64,000 nucleotides of DNA from Fasciola hepatica (Eukaryota > Platyhelminthes > Trematoda > Plagiorchiida > Fasciolidae). Below the pieces are notes generated by a model, which worked only from the letters and a program-made list of their open reading frames with translations, searched no databases and was not told the origin of the DNA. Positions within the stretch are counted from its first letter, which is position 1; each line of letters starts with the position of its first letter. This document shows positions 45,191-58,474 of the stretch, piece by piece. Position numbers and translations under genes: made by a program. The DNA is taken from contig CANUEZ040000047.1 in NCBI GenBank assembly GCA_948099385.1, forward strand, positions 29,716,501 through 29,780,500, read 5' to 3'.

Positions 45191-47389
45191 TCAGCTAAAC
45201 AAAGATTCATCGGTCCCACACACTACTCGCAAGCAATATCGTGATACATTTCATGTTGATAAAGATCGGGAATAAAAAGACATTATCGAACAAGCTACTG
45301 CCCGAACCCATTCATCTCAGTATGTACGTGGTAAAGATTACTACGCCTGCCTATACACCGCTAAATCAGCCACAGACAAAGCAGCTTCAACGATGCAGAT
45401 CAGATACGAGACAATTGTTCCACAGTTTTTTTTATCATGTCCTGTAATACAGTCCTCATTGATATAACCAGCTGGTTCATCGGTGCCCATCCACAGACTT
45501 TGAGCTACACATAATCGGTTATCGTATGGTGGACCTGTATGTTCTTCATAACCCCTCAGATAGTCGGTTGAAACACTTGGAGAATGATTGAAATAAATGA
45601 ACTGAACTGTATTTACCATGATATTCGCTCGTTTATCGTCCTACAGTTGCAACCGCCCTGATTAAATGGAGAAGTCCTGGGTATACTATTATCCTCAGCT
45701 AGATACGAATGCATATCAGTGATATTTCAGTCCATCAATCAAAGTTAATGACAATGAACAGGGGTTATCTTAGTGCTTCCAAGTAATCTTTTCACTTTAC
45801 TGACCGTCTCTACTCAGCTGTAGGTTTTCGTCCCTCTGTTACGCAGCCTACTCAGTGCACACGCTGTGTTAGAGAAGTGAACGAACAGCCGTTGGGTTCA
45901 TCCGTCACAATATGTGGACAGTTACCAATACCTCTGTGTGTGCACATGAACACTCAATAGAAACCCGGTTCATGCAACAGGATATGAACCCAGTGATTAC
46001 CAATACCAAATCCTCATGAATATATCGGGCAGTTGGAAAATTGGATCGGTCCCATAAGTGACAGGAAGATACCTCAAGTACAGTTTTCGCAACTGTCGTT
46101 GTGTGTGTATGCGTGTGTTTGCCCACTAGCATATTGCACACACGGGCTGATAAACTCTACGAGGTCCGACACACTGAGTAGTGTTCAGTGTCAAGTTCAT
46201 GTTTGTGACAACGATGGTTAGATGATGTATTAGGCAGCATTGACTGATCTCTCAGATGAAAAATTCACTTTATTTGATCGTTGCATATGAAGTCCATCAG
46301 TGCCTGTATTGTACCGATAATCACCTTCGTACACCATGACCATATTGACCTCAACTTACGGTAAACGTGAGGAAGAATTTCACTCCTGAGTGCACACACA
46401 TGTGAAGTCCGTATCCTGATTAGGTAAACTGGGTTAGTCCAATTGATTGTCGTCACCAGCCAGTTGACTGTTCCCGATTAAGACTACTCGAAAAGAAACG
46501 ATCTGCCTAAACACTGTGAATGAGACATAAACTGGGAAGACTGAAAAACGAGAAAATTAAAAGTGAACTATTACGTGCTTTATAGAGGTGCTAAAATTTT
46601 GACAACATGTTTCCCTCATAAAAACGTGAATATATGTATGATTATTAACCAATTTCTATTATTTTTCAACTGTAGTCACCCAAAGGTGTTTGGACGGGAG
46701 AATCGCTGTGGGTGAAATTTGCTGAATGAACAGTTAATGATGGTGATTTTCTACCTGGTAAAAAGCGCGGCTTTTTCGGTGAGGCCCATCACCGTAGTTC
46801 AGCACTTGACCATTTGAAATTGATGAGCAGTGTAACTTCGACTGAATTGGTCGGACTGAACAAGCTTAGAAGATCCAACCATAAAACGTCTGACGAAGAC
46901 AGTCAAATTGTTATCCAGTTTCCTCAGAAAAGAGACGATATGAGGTGTCATGCCCGGATTCCAGGAATATAGAACAAAACATGTCGGGCTATAGCGGGAT
47001 GTCAAATTGATTTGCCAGAGGGGCCCGAAAGAATCCCAATTGAGAATCACCGACATCAGACACTTCATACCATCAGTGGTTCTGTTAGGAGTTGGAGAAA
47101 GATTAACCGGTCTTTTTAAAAACCATCAAAACCTAATTATCCTTAATAATATTCACCACTTTCTTCGTTCTCAACTTCGCAGCTTCAGGACATCTGGAAT
47201 AACCACCCATCAGTACTTGACAGATGGATAAAGTTTTTGAATGAAATTACTGAAATCAAACTCAAATTACACATTTAACCAGTAGTCGGATTGGTGATGT
47301 TGACTTGGTTAATTGATCAAAGGCCGATCAAAGCGCAGCGCCTATAGTGGGTGTCCAGCTGAGGAGAGATGTGGTTCACATAGCATGTT
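45191..47389. other. Anonymous DNA
   Basis: No recognised gene or element. Open frames are short and overlap on both strands. Confidence 0.4.
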
Positions 47390-48740
47390 ACGCTGATATT
47401 CAGCTTCACACGCGATCAAACACGTGGTGAACCACAGTTTCATTGATGCAAAGCTGAATACCCAGCCCATGGGGGTACACAAAGTATTTTCTTGTCTTGT
47501 ATTGAACAGTGCATGTTCTGTGAACAAAATTGACCTGTTTGATACCCATGTTTTCTAAAAACCAAAGACAGAATGCCGTTTGCTTGGGTGGATTATCCTT
47601 GTTTAACGTTTACGCGTTCCTTGGAAAGTAAGAACGAAATTTACCTGCTTTCGAAATATTCAAAGCTGACATATGCTATGCATGGGAATCACTGCACGAT
47701 GTCCCTCCGCCTTTTAATCCACTGTGTCGGAGGATGTCCTCCGAGAAAGATCCCTCCAGCAATGACTTCAATCCTTCTGGTCACTTTCCACTTGACAACA
47801 AAAAATATAGTTCCTCGGAACTACTTCATGAAATTGTAATTACACTTCTGATAGAGGGGCAGGTGGTTTGCACATTTACCAATAAACGTCGTGCTGTTTC
47901 CATGATGTTTTCCCTTGTTTCATAGAACATTTTCAAAACCACTCAACGTTCGACCTCCGTAAGGCGTAACGACATTGCCTGCTCTTTAACTCACTCATAT
48001 TAAATGAATCAGTTGGGACTACTTTAATTCCACTATTTCGAGCCTCTTGAATTCCATTAGGTATCTCGTAACAGAGATCGAGGATCACTTGCATCTGACA
48101 AAAGCTTCGTTTGCACATATTATCGGATCTCGCCAGCACCACCGACACACTATGCAACCAAATTAGTTGGGAAATACCTCGAAGTTGGATGTTTATTTTC
48201 CACCCCATAATCGAATCAACCTGAGCGACATTCGAATTCAGTGATTAGGTCATTTTCGCAACTCATCCGAAGGATGAATAAACTTCTGTGTGTGTGAGCG
48301 AGAGAGATTTTCTCAATCAGACATTTGATCAGCTGGCGAGATTTTCTATGCCGATGAATCAGTTTGTGGGTAGGACGCACATGGATTTGGGGACACAGTG
48401 GTACCACTACCAATTTCCACCGTCCACAGACCAGTCAATGAAGATCAATCCTGTGATAAATAGTGGCCACTGCACCCATACGGGATAGACAGCAATGTCC
48501 AACTATGAACAAGGAGGCGGGCAACCAAATGAGACAGTTGGAAAAGGATGAAGAACCGCGATCAGTGGACATTACCAATGTGAAACGGGTGTTAAAGTAA
48601 GGGGAGGCCATCAGGGCTGGTGGGAGAAGGACAATGATGATGGTACCAAAAAATGAAGAACAACTTCACCAATAGTTTGTGTGAAAGCCCTTGGATCAGT
48701 GAACTGGTTAACACAGGGTGATTATTAGTTGGTGATTGCA
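47390..48740. repeat. Large inverted repeat R6, right arm with insertion
   Basis: The arm parts 47390-47555 and 48325-48740 match the left arm in reverse. The intervening 47556-48324 is missing in the left arm and carries the dispersed repeat 47995-48150. Confidence 0.75.
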
Positions 48741-49050
48741 TGACTTGGAAAACGAGTATCAGGGCTAAGCAAAACAAAGAGATAGATAAGTAACTAAATA
48801 GATTAGCCGGACGTGGAAATATGTCAATAAGAGACGAAAAAAAAGGTGTGGGCTAGAATTGACATGAGTGGTGACGACGATATGTAAAGAATAGGAAATT
48901 TGCATTGTACGTGATACGCGGTCCATAGATGTGTTGTCTGGTAAGGTCAATGAACTGGTCGAGTATAAAAGAGTTAAACACGTAGATAATATTGCTTACC
49001 ACCTGAAATCTCATCTGAATCGTATGGAGTGTCCACGGAAGCTGAGTCCA
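48741..49050. other. Anonymous DNA
   Basis: No gene or element recognised. Confidence 0.4.
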
Positions 49051-49700
49051 GTTTTATAATCACACGACAGAACTGGTCGTATGGATCCAGTAAAAACTTA
49101 TCCCATTATTCATGTGCAACACCATACTATTCAACTCGAAATGAGTAGTACGGTATTGTACATGAATGATGGGATAAGTTTTTACTGGAACCGTGCGACC
49201 AGTTCCGCCGTGCGATTCTAAGAGTGGACTTTTGTCCACGCACAGCCCATGCGATTCGAATGAGAATACAGCTGTAAACCAAATGTGGATTACCCAAGCA
49301 TAGGGATGATTGACAAAAGTGTTTCGGGTACGCATACCCAACGAGCAACAACAACCGCAAAACCGGTCTTGTGATTCTGGGGAGCATTCTTCTTGACATT
49401 CAGACACAACACCATGCTACTCATTCCGAGAAATACTAACCAACACTGTCATAGAAACGATGCAAGAGGTGTGTGAAAAAGTATGTGAGTACAAATAACT
49501 AAGCACACCGGAATGTAGGCGAATAGGATACAAGTGCAATCCCCTGAGACAAAATCAAACGTTAGGCGGGTTATAGTAACCCATTAGAAATGGCCCCGAG
49601 GAGTAAGAAGACGGGTACATATAAAGGGCACAGTGAGTGAAAGATATTTCAGCGTGGGAATTTCAGCGAGTGAATTGGAAATTAGATGCATTCCCAATGG
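49051..49700 (+). repeat. Repeat module R5, copy 2, with a long hairpin
   Basis: The region matches 63150-63700 in order, including GGAATGTAG(A/G)CG(A/G)(A/G)TAGGATACAAG and a TACTTCAGCG-like tail. Its first part (49051-49226) folds back on itself: two arms of about 84 bp with only about six bases between them, about 82% matched by hand count. No receptor fragment follows here. Confidence 0.75.
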
Positions 49701-50030
49701 ATACCGAACTTTTCTGACAAAGTCAACACTCTCTTCCGAAATAAAATCTTCCAACTGCCGATGCGTGTGAGCAAAATATTTTAAGATCTGAAAGTAGCTC
49801 TGGAAACCGCAATGATTGTGACTGCCGGCCATTAAGTTCTGATTGCTGTGGGTTGGACAGGATTTGTACTGCCGATTGCGTGCTTCGACTTTTGATAAGC
49901 ATATCTTGAGACCCCATGATTCATTATGTTATCCCGGAATAACCCACATTGTTTACTTCGTTCGTCCCAAGAACTTGCCTTATGTCAATTCACATACAGT
50001 CACATTATAAAAAGGTAGGCGAAAGCATCC
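49701..50030. other. Anonymous DNA
   Basis: Nothing recognised between R5 and the Gypsy remnant. Confidence 0.4.
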
Positions 50031-50039
50031 TTCAAGTTT

Positions 50040-51712
50040 TCTGTTTTCAGGATTTGGGTGATGGTGCGCTGAAAGCAAGCCACACCACGGGTGACACCAA
50101 AAAGTATTTACCAAAAGTGAAAAAGATTATCCGCTGCTTCGAAATCCGTAGAGGGTTTTCCATGTTTCGCGACTGGGACTTAATGGTATATACTTTCGAG
50201 ATTAAGGCTACTGTCAGCAGTGTAACGGTTGGTGTTCCTTACCATATTTTTTGTACATCGTGATGGAAAGGCAACTGGCTGAATAGAACGGTTGGCTGTC
50301 TAACCATAGTCAATGACTATTCTCATCTTGTGGTTTGCGCTTTAAGCAATCGAAACTTGGGTTCTTTATGAAGATTTCGACGGCTCAGTTGTGCCATCGT
50401 TCAAGAGGTGTTGTATCCCCTCCTTAGTGAAGCTTTTGTGCTTGAAGGAGTATCAGCGGGATTTAGTAGCAACAAGCTTACAGACGACAGACAGAGAGGC
50501 GGACAGGTCTGGATACCGGATTATGGGGGCCAGACAGTCCGCACAATGAGAAATGGCCGTATGTCCCTCCAACTGGTACTTCAACCTTTTCATGTAACTC
50601 GAGGAAATCATGTCCAAGTATAACTTCAGGATGTGGATTCTGCATGACTGACAGTTTGACGTTTTCGGAGACCACATCTTGAGAGCAAATTGCTACGCTG
50701 CAGTGGTCGGGGACGAAACAGGACAATGACGTCGTCACCATAGTGATTTTCAACTCACCAGGGTAAACCGATCAACCGAACTAATTGAGGACATTTTGCG
50801 ATATAAGGCTATCGGAGCCACACGTATGAATCTAAGCTTGGAGTTCGACGTCATTCACACGAACTTTGGTTGTTGCCCTGGGCAAACAAGCTAGGGCTGT
50901 CGTTGTTACGACAGAGGATATCAGGGGAGTGAGGACAGAAGTATTAGAGGAAGGGTCCAGTTTTAGTTACACATGCGTTTAAAATGACGTGTTTCTACAA
51001 TCTTTGCAAACCAATTCTCACGCGGGACATCTAGTGCTGGGGTGACAAGAGCAACCACAGAAATAACAGGTAGCTTCAGGTAAAGCCAATGAGATCGGTT
51101 CGGGTCAAGTTGTTGGGGCAGGTGTAGGCTGTACACCGAGAGTGGGGCTAGATGGATCGCAGATGCACAAGGAAGGTTTTCAATCCCATAAGACTATGAG
51201 TGTCTTTGAGGTGGCCCCAGTGATCTAGCCATGTCGCAAACAGCCCTGAACTACAGCAATGGTTGTTCCAACAATCTTGTTCGAATGATATTTGACTGCA
51301 GTCCTCTGATAAATGTCTCTTGCATAGATACGCTGCGATACTCTTCGGCAGACACCGAGCCGAGATTGCAATCGTTTCCCAATCACTTGATAACCTGAAA
51401 GTACTGGTCAGTGTTTTGTTCTCAATCTTGTTTACATGTTGCAAGTAGATACCGGACGAGGATGACACACTTTAGGCGTACGTAAAACGACTGGAGGACT
51501 GAAATAACGCTGACGAAGGTTTCACACTCCCAGATAAGATCGTAAACTGACGATGAAAGAAAAATGTTGAGCATATCGAAATGACCAGATTCATCGGATT
51601 GCACTCGTTTCAAAAAGACACTGGAAGTACAGAGTCCAACTTTTAGAAGCGTACTGAGCTTTGATATTGATATCGAATTTGCCTGGTCGCAGATACCGGT
51701 CCATGGTTTCAT
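50040..51712 (-). mobile_element. Ty3/Gypsy LTR-retrotransposon remnant (CsRn1-like), gag-protease-RT start
   Basis: Minus strand. The gag frame opens at 51712 (MKPWTGICDQ), followed by a capsid-like region and, near 51000-51080, zinc knuckles: CYFCGCSCHPSTRC has the CX2CX4HX4C spacing, and a second knuckle is frameshifted. The protease region follows: the active-site segment reads IHTCGSDS near 50830 (Asp replaced by His, with a stop just before), and VILGHDFLELH near 50590-50620 is the C-terminal protease block. RT begins near 50420, with MRIVIDYG, a LNLESIYH block and FGVTRGVACFQR near 50060-50100. It is truncated in the RT fingers/palm; RNase H, integrase and LTRs are not found. Closest in style to fluke CsRn1 elements; I cannot confirm the clade here. 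Stops make it inactive. Confidence 0.8.
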
Positions 51713-51815
51713 TAGTCAAGTAAATTTATACATACGGTTCACAACAGACAATGACAACTTTATCAGAGAGAACAAGATTCGGCAAAAGGAATGTTACACT
51801 TTACTTGACTAATGA
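51709..51815. other. 16-bp inverted repeat around the gag start
   Basis: TCATTAGTCAAGTAAA at 51709-51724 is perfectly mirrored at 51800-51815, with a 75-bp spacer. The inner arm overlaps the gag ATG. It may be a leader hairpin of the Gypsy element or chance. Confidence 0.6.
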
Positions 51816-52955
51816 TGGTGTACATGATGTGAGATAGCAATTGGCACAATATAGGATGTATTATCAAATCAAGGTAAACACCAGGGATGATTACATGACA
51901 TCAACAGTATAAGCTTTCTGAATTTATGTCAGCTCAAGTTGTGCTCAGGCGGGTGTATTCGTTAGCATAGGATTGAAAGGAATTTTAGAATTCGAAAATA
52001 GCACTTCACAAATAAAATAAGCAATAAAAATAAAACAAGACTAAATGACATTGAAATACCAGTTCAGCTGTGTTTCCAGATTTGTGAGACGAAAAACCGA
52101 GTGATAGTAACGAAATATTTCATTCCCATAAAGAGACATTGAAAACTAGCGCAAGCTATCTAATTGAATGAAATTTTGAGAAAAAAAGATTTGTGCCTCT
52201 GTTTGATAGTTGATCAACAGATGTTATTTTGGAAAGTTTGATTGTTTATTTCCAGACAATTGAAGATTGTGAAAGAAGCGGAACAAGTAGAAAATGTGAT
52301 AAATGCTACAAAGTCATCTGTCTGCGTGGACAATGCAACAAATAACCGTAAAAACAATAAAATGAATGGATAGTCAGTGAACATATCTAAGAACAAACAT
52401 GGATTAGGTTCAGTGAGTTCCATGAAATATCACGTATGAGAAATACATATCAAGGATTTGGTGAAGAAAGCACGTTCTATCAAAGAATAATTTGAATCAC
52501 TTATAAGGGTGTCTAGAGCTATTCGTGTGACCGGCTTTCGCCGAGGGCCGGACATCAATGCGTAACTGTCGTGTGAACATGCAGTGGTGAAAACGAAGAG
52601 GACAAATAACATTTAATCATAATAGTAACAATCAAAGACAGAAAAATCATTGTGCAATTTCGCCATTTCCGATGATTCTCGAAGACGAAGACTGAGATTT
52701 GACATTCTATTTGAACGAAGTATCCAATGGCCTTACCACTGAATTTATAGAGAACAAGATTACATCTTGATTAGTTTTGCAACATACAGTGAAGTAGTAT
52801 AGTTTATGCAATGTTCTTGTTCACTATATGTTCCAAATATAAACCAATAGACAAATAAAAATTGTGATTTCTATTTGCTTTTCTTGTTATGCGGAAAATA
52901 CAACACCGTTGGAAGGAGGGCCCTGGGTTATTAAAAGCTGCCAAGTGGCAATGTG
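51816..52955. other. Anonymous AT-rich DNA
   Basis: No LTR, gene or element recognised. Confidence 0.4.
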
Positions 52956-52960
52956 ACTAA

Positions 52961-53032
52961 TGGTGGCGAGAGTCGAACCCCGGTCGTTGTTCTTCTAGAC
53001 TCATGACGATACCCGTTTGACCACTGTGGACA
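52961..53032 (-). repeat. tRNA-like sequence (SINE head or pseudogene)
   Basis: On the minus strand, CACAGTGGTCAAACGGGTATCG is followed by CCGGGGTTCGACTCTCG, a B box with partial T-stem pairing. The overall cloverleaf is imperfect. Confidence 0.55.
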
Positions 53033-53234
53033 TGAATACGTATTCATTTGAGCCATATGAATATCAGATTGGTGTTGGCTTCCACTATATGTACTAGAAT
53101 TTTTAATCACCGATAACCCTGCACAAAGTACATAGACGTGGTGCTATGCAAACCGTGAAACAGAAAAACAAAAGTGGATTCACAGAAGAATTCTGCCTGA
53201 AGTTCAAACTCAGTTTGCCGCAACACAACCACCA

Positions 53235-54942
53235 TAGATCACGACTTCGAGCTAACACTTTTACTGACACGGTGTCGTGTCAGAGCTTGATCTCCACATA
53301 GTCATTTCCATTCCAAGTAAGCATGTGGGCTGAATACTACCCGGATGCCCAGACCGAAGTAGATGTTTAAATTAAGGGACCCCACACAGAGCCTTTTACC
53401 AGAACTTCTAACCTGTAAGTCAGTAGGAGGGTACGAGTGTCTTGTAGAAAGTTTGCTCGGTTCATACTCCCTTCCAATTGGACGAGATCTCCTACGTGCC
53501 CAGTACATTCCCCTGCCACAGATGCCGGTGAGCATAGTGTTGCACGCCTCATACGCCACCCGTGGTTGGTTTGAAATTATGGTTTAGCTTTCTCCCCTAG
53601 ACTGACTATCGTTCAGTTAATCCACTGGAAATTGCCGGGCATTCACTTTGATGTGAAAACCTACTTCACGAGAAGGCAGTACGTGGGATTTCCTCAGCTG
53701 AGGCTGTACACACACACGAGCACTCGGAGCATTTCGAGGGGCATTTAGGACGACTGGCCATCTCGAAGCCTGAAGTATCTACTCCCAAACTTACTGGGGC
53801 ATTTTGAGGCATCTGACTTCAACTAAAACTATGGGAAGAATTTATTTGCTTAGCAGTTTCTTGCATACACAATTCAATAGCTTATTGACCGAGAATTCGT
53901 CTGTACAAATCAGAATTTTGACAACAGGCACTCACACGTTCTGAAATATATTTAACTTTCCAAGGCGTGCACCTATGGGAATGATTTTCATCTTAATCAG
54001 GTTGTTCTTGTTATTTGAAGCTTCGTGCTAGCTATCTTCCAACCCAGCTTGTCATGCTGTGAACTAGGTTTCGTTGCGATAAGGATATGTTATAATGAAT
54101 CACCGCAAATATTTGCAATGGGGAGTAAAAGACGTACAACATATTTTAAATGTAACACCACATGTACAGTTAGGTATGTGTACTTGGGCAAGAAAAACAT
54201 CACGATTACGATAAGCCAGATATGTGATACAGAGATGATAATAATTTTCACTCGTACACGGCAGTTTATTTAGTCTGAATTCTTTTGGATGCTGGAACTA
54301 AAATTCTGACCACCGAGGCCATCAGATGAGAAAACAATGCATCCGTTTATATAGGATAAAAGATGCATGAATTACCATCCAGTTGCAATTCTTCAAAGAG
54401 AGCGCTACAGAAATGCATCAAAACCTTAGCTAGAGTCAGTCTATGGCAATTACTTAAGGTGTTCAGATCAATATTTTGGTCACCGATTTAATAAATACCA
54501 ACGGAAATAATGAGCTTCTAACAGTGGAGAGTTTATTGAAGAAATCGTATTATATGTCACATATGTAGGAGCCTTCAAGGAGTAGGTATTAAAGGGTTAT
54601 ATCAGATTTTGGGGGAAAACACATTGAAGAAGTTAGCAAGATCAGATTTACAATCAAGGTAAAGAAGGAAAACCAGTTAGGATTATAGAGGCTGGAGAGA
54701 CATCGATGAACTCCGCGGTTGAAGGAAGAATAGTTATAAGAAGATGGCATAAAAATTATGACTCTGATAAGGATAATGATCATGACGATGACGAGGACAA
54801 CGAAGATGATGGAGATACTGAATAGGATGATGATGACCAGAATGATGGAGCTGATGATGACGATATTGGTGATACAGATCGATGATGATGATGATGATGA
54901 TGATGGATATGATGATGATGGTGATGATGAATCGGATGATTC

Positions 54943-54981
<39 letters not shown>

Positions 54982-55060
54982 CGATGATGATGATGATGAT
55001 TATGATTTGAATGATGATGATGATGACGGTGATGGTGGTTTTATTGATTCTGAATAATTG
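53235..55060 (-). repeat. Composite repeat copy (R2-R3-R4) with expanded GAT tract
   Basis: Inverted counterpart of 31020-32345: R2 at 53235-53930, R3 at 54080-54335, R4 from 54500. The GAT tract sits where the other copies have short CAT runs. Confidence 0.75.
54760..55038. repeat. (GAT)n microsatellite
   Basis: Imperfect from 54760 and nearly pure from 54880. It opens an acidic, Asp-rich frame of 99 codons that is an artefact of the repeat. Confidence 0.95.
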
Positions 55061-57120
55061 TGTGCATCATATTTTTTTTTGAACTTTTTGTGCTAATGAG
55101 TATAACGGAAACACTTTTCCTTGTTTCATCAATTGTGGCTCAGGAATTCTCTACTGGTTATGCTTTGGTAATTGAACTTCGATTTTTGTGCAATATCTAC
55201 TAACAAAATAGGTACCCGGCGTGCTACGTGGATTGAGGAAAGAGATTGATGTTATCAAAATTCAAGATAGTAGTTGTCCAGTGGATGTCAGTATACCTGA
55301 GCTTGCCTTTCAAAGGCAATATCACGGCAGATATCACATATTGCTGATTATCAGAAGCAATCAATAAAAATTTCATGCGGTAAAGCTTTATATTTTATTC
55401 ACGCCAGATTCATCCATGTATTCAAGAATGAAGAATGGGGTGTCAGGTTATATGGCATCATTCTGGGAATGCTACTTCACCTGTTCCTGTGAAACTGTTC
55501 ACTTAAATACACGAGTGACTTCGATGTTAATAAAATATGAGGCTTTGTTGCATTACAATTTGAGCAGCCGCACCTGATAATCTGCGATGCATGATATCTG
55601 CTGGGATGTCCCCTCTATACATTGGTCTTTCGACCAGGCGCACTTGCGAATGTGTCTATGAGTACCGCCTGGCCTGGTGGAACACTGAAGCAAATAATAC
55701 AAAAACGAGTGCCATGTCCAACCTATGTTAAGTCAAACTACCCAACGAATATGATCAGAGCTTTTCGGGCAGTTCACGAACTTCGAACAGTGCAATTAAA
55801 TGTGGTGAATTGTCGCGTTGTAGACACAGTGGGAACGCTTTGCTTTCCTCTCTGCAATCCACGATTACGCGCCCAGTTCAGTTTGCACAAGTGTAAATGG
55901 AATTGCTGGGGCTAGGTAACGATGTGAATATCAAGGTGAACGGACAAACTAAACGAGAGTCATAGAGAAAAGAACAGACGGCGAATATATCGGAGACTTC
56001 CCGAAGCAGACAAACGGAGGCATTAGGACTACCAGAGGGGAAGCAGCGAGATCTCCCACAACCAGCAAGATAGTCCAGGTGAGGGGCTGCTGATCAAGCC
56101 GTCAAATGGGACACTCACATCAACCAAATAGAAATGACGCCCAAGAAAAGCAAACTATCGGCCACGGGCAACTGGCCAGAACGCAGCCAAAGCCTTCGAA
56201 CAGATACAAGAGCAATGTTGATGCCGCGCAGTGTGGTACAAGTTCTATATAAAAGATTGTGTGTTTCATGACTGGACTTGTTTGACCGTTGGAATACAAT
56301 TATCCTACCGTGTGTAGTCGTCCTTGTTACACAAGCACTGATGCTTCCTTGGTCCACCACCTATCCCAAAACACAGCACTAGTTCGTTGGTAAAGTTACT
56401 GACATCTGCGACACCCACTCACGTTTCAGAGACGTATAATAGTCCCTTCTGTGAAACATGGTTCGCCTCCAATCTTTAATCTGGCCAATTGATAAATGAA
56501 TTCTGATCCCACAGGGGATATTCTCTCATAATCTGTCTGCCGCGTTGCTGCCAACAGAGAAGCAAAACTAATGCATACTTTGTGAAGGATGCCTTGGTGT
56601 CCAAAAGTTGAATAAGAAATTCACGGTGAAAATGAGACTCACCGGGGAAATCCTCTTGGTTTATTTCGAATGCTTGACCTGGCATTCAGAGACATATGGA
56701 CACGGCTTGTTAACCACCTTGTATGTCTTCTGCAAGCTGGAGAAACATCTACTGTAAACCGGAAAATTCCACAATTTTATTAGTAGGAACAAAATTCAAT
56801 TGAGCAAGCCCAAAGGGTATTTTTCCCCGTTATAAACATATTTCCTATTGGTCTTGTGAATGACAGCATGTTTGTTTAGCAATATTCGTGTGACAAATGA
56901 TGTCATATCAGGATGAGGTGTACAAAAGTAAGTACATTCCCCTTGGATACTGATTTTATCTTTTTCGGGATAAAATTTACACCCAGAGAGAAAGACGCTT
57001 ATGATCCTGAGGATTTGATGCTAAATTGCCTTCGACCATCGCAAATAGGAATGGAGTAAATTAAATTTATTTGACCTTCAGTCGATCGAATTTCAGTCTT
57101 ATACGAACAATAAAACGGTT
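55061..57120. other. Anonymous DNA
   Basis: No family recognised. The plus-strand frame at 55622-55915 (97 codons, seven Cys) has no identifiable domain. Confidence 0.4.
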
Positions 57121-57124
57121 ATAT

Positions 57125-58220
57125 GCAACAATCACGAAGCTGTTCAAATCGCGTCGCAGGTTGTTTTGGATGTCGACTTTCTTCACACGAACCTTGGTGA
57201 GATTTAGGAGAATCCCAAAAATGTCAGTTGCAAATGAAAATTTCCGAAGAACATCAGTTTGGTGATATTTACATCACAAATCCCAACATCCAGAATAATA
57301 TGTACATCCATATACCTTTACTAAAACCTTGTTGACGGAGCGTTATCAGAGATAACATGAACAACGTGGAACTCACAGTTGTCAAAAAAGAGAGGTTTCT
57401 ATCCATTAGTCAACGAAATTATTTATGCGCATGATGCACCGAACAATTTGTCTAGTGAGACCACTAGAAACGTTTATAACCTAATTTTTATGTTCTCCTG
57501 CAATATCACTAATATGACTAATACAATATAACCCAGTTTGTGTTGTGAGAAGTACTTACCACAATCTTTCCAGGGTGCAATCTTTCAAGTGGGAGATGGA
57601 AAAGAGAAGATAAATATACGAAAAACAAAGATGGCTCTGTGCCACAATCGCAAAAATATTCGAATCGCATCACATGTCATTCTGGACGTCGATTAACTTC
57701 ACACGAACTGTGATCAGATTTAGGGGAATCCCGGAAAACTTCAGTTGCAGAAGAAAATTTCCAAAGAACCTCAACTTATTGATATTTATTAGCAAAACCA
57801 CCACCCAGAATAACATTTACATATATAATTAATTATCAAAATCTTGTCGATGGAGCTTTATCAAAGATAATATGAATAACGTGAAACTCACAGTTGTCAA
57901 AAAATGATTTATACTCATCTGCTACAACTTAAGAAATTTTACGAAACTCTCATGCTGCAGAATGATGCACTGAATAATACATCACTTGAGACTATATATT
58001 TTACGGCCACAGACACACCCATCCGAGTGCTGTGTGCTTACACGAGTGAGACCACGAGGAATTTCCATAACTCAGTATCCAAAATTTCCCGCAATATCAC
58101 TGATCTGAATAAGATGGAGAATCTACTTTTCGTGTTGTGGGGAGGAATTTTCACCATCTTCCTACATGAAATGCAAAACGGTTTCAAGGTGCAAAATTTC
58201 AAGTGGCAGGTGTGTTGAGA
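57125..58220 (+). repeat. Tandem duplication, unit about 520 bp
   Basis: Unit 1 (57125-57640) and unit 2 (57645-58220) align in order: CGTCGA/TTTC blocks, AACTCACAGTTGTCAAAAAA, GCAATATCACT. Only unit 2 keeps an open frame. Confidence 0.75.
57904..58218 (+). CDS. Open frame of 104 codons in tandem unit 2, unknown
   Basis: The frame starts MIYTHLLQLKKFYETLML, contains two NxS/T sequons and a hydrophobic patch (NLLFVLWGGIFTIFL) near residues 76-90, and ends FKWQVC. The corresponding part of unit 1 has lost sequence and is not open. It may be an exon of an unrecognised gene or chance; no homologue comes to mind. Confidence 0.2.
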   Translation: MIYTHLLQLKKFYETLMLQNDALNNTSLETIYFTATDTPIRVLCAYTSETTRNFHNSVSKISRNITDLNKMENLLFVLWGGIFTIFLHEMQNGFKVQNFKWQVC

Positions 58221-58474
58221 GAGAATCAGGTAGTGTTAATAACACAGCGTTGCCAGTGAAAAAATTATGAAGAGCCCACATTTCGGTTACCGCTGGGAAC
58301 CTGTGTCAGGGCAATTTTACAATCAGATCACTGTGATGAATCAGTTAGAGGTTAACGAAAGTGTGTTCGAGTGTGGGTGGTAAATCGTTCGTCGGTTAAA
58401 TTGATTTGTTTTTAGTCGAACCTGATTCCACTATCACAGTCACTGTAGCTGATTTTTCAGAGGCATTTGATTGT

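Noticed and set aside
54758..55057. Asp-rich 99-codon open frame
   Set aside because: Produced entirely by the GAT repeat; acidic low-complexity translation has no support as a gene.
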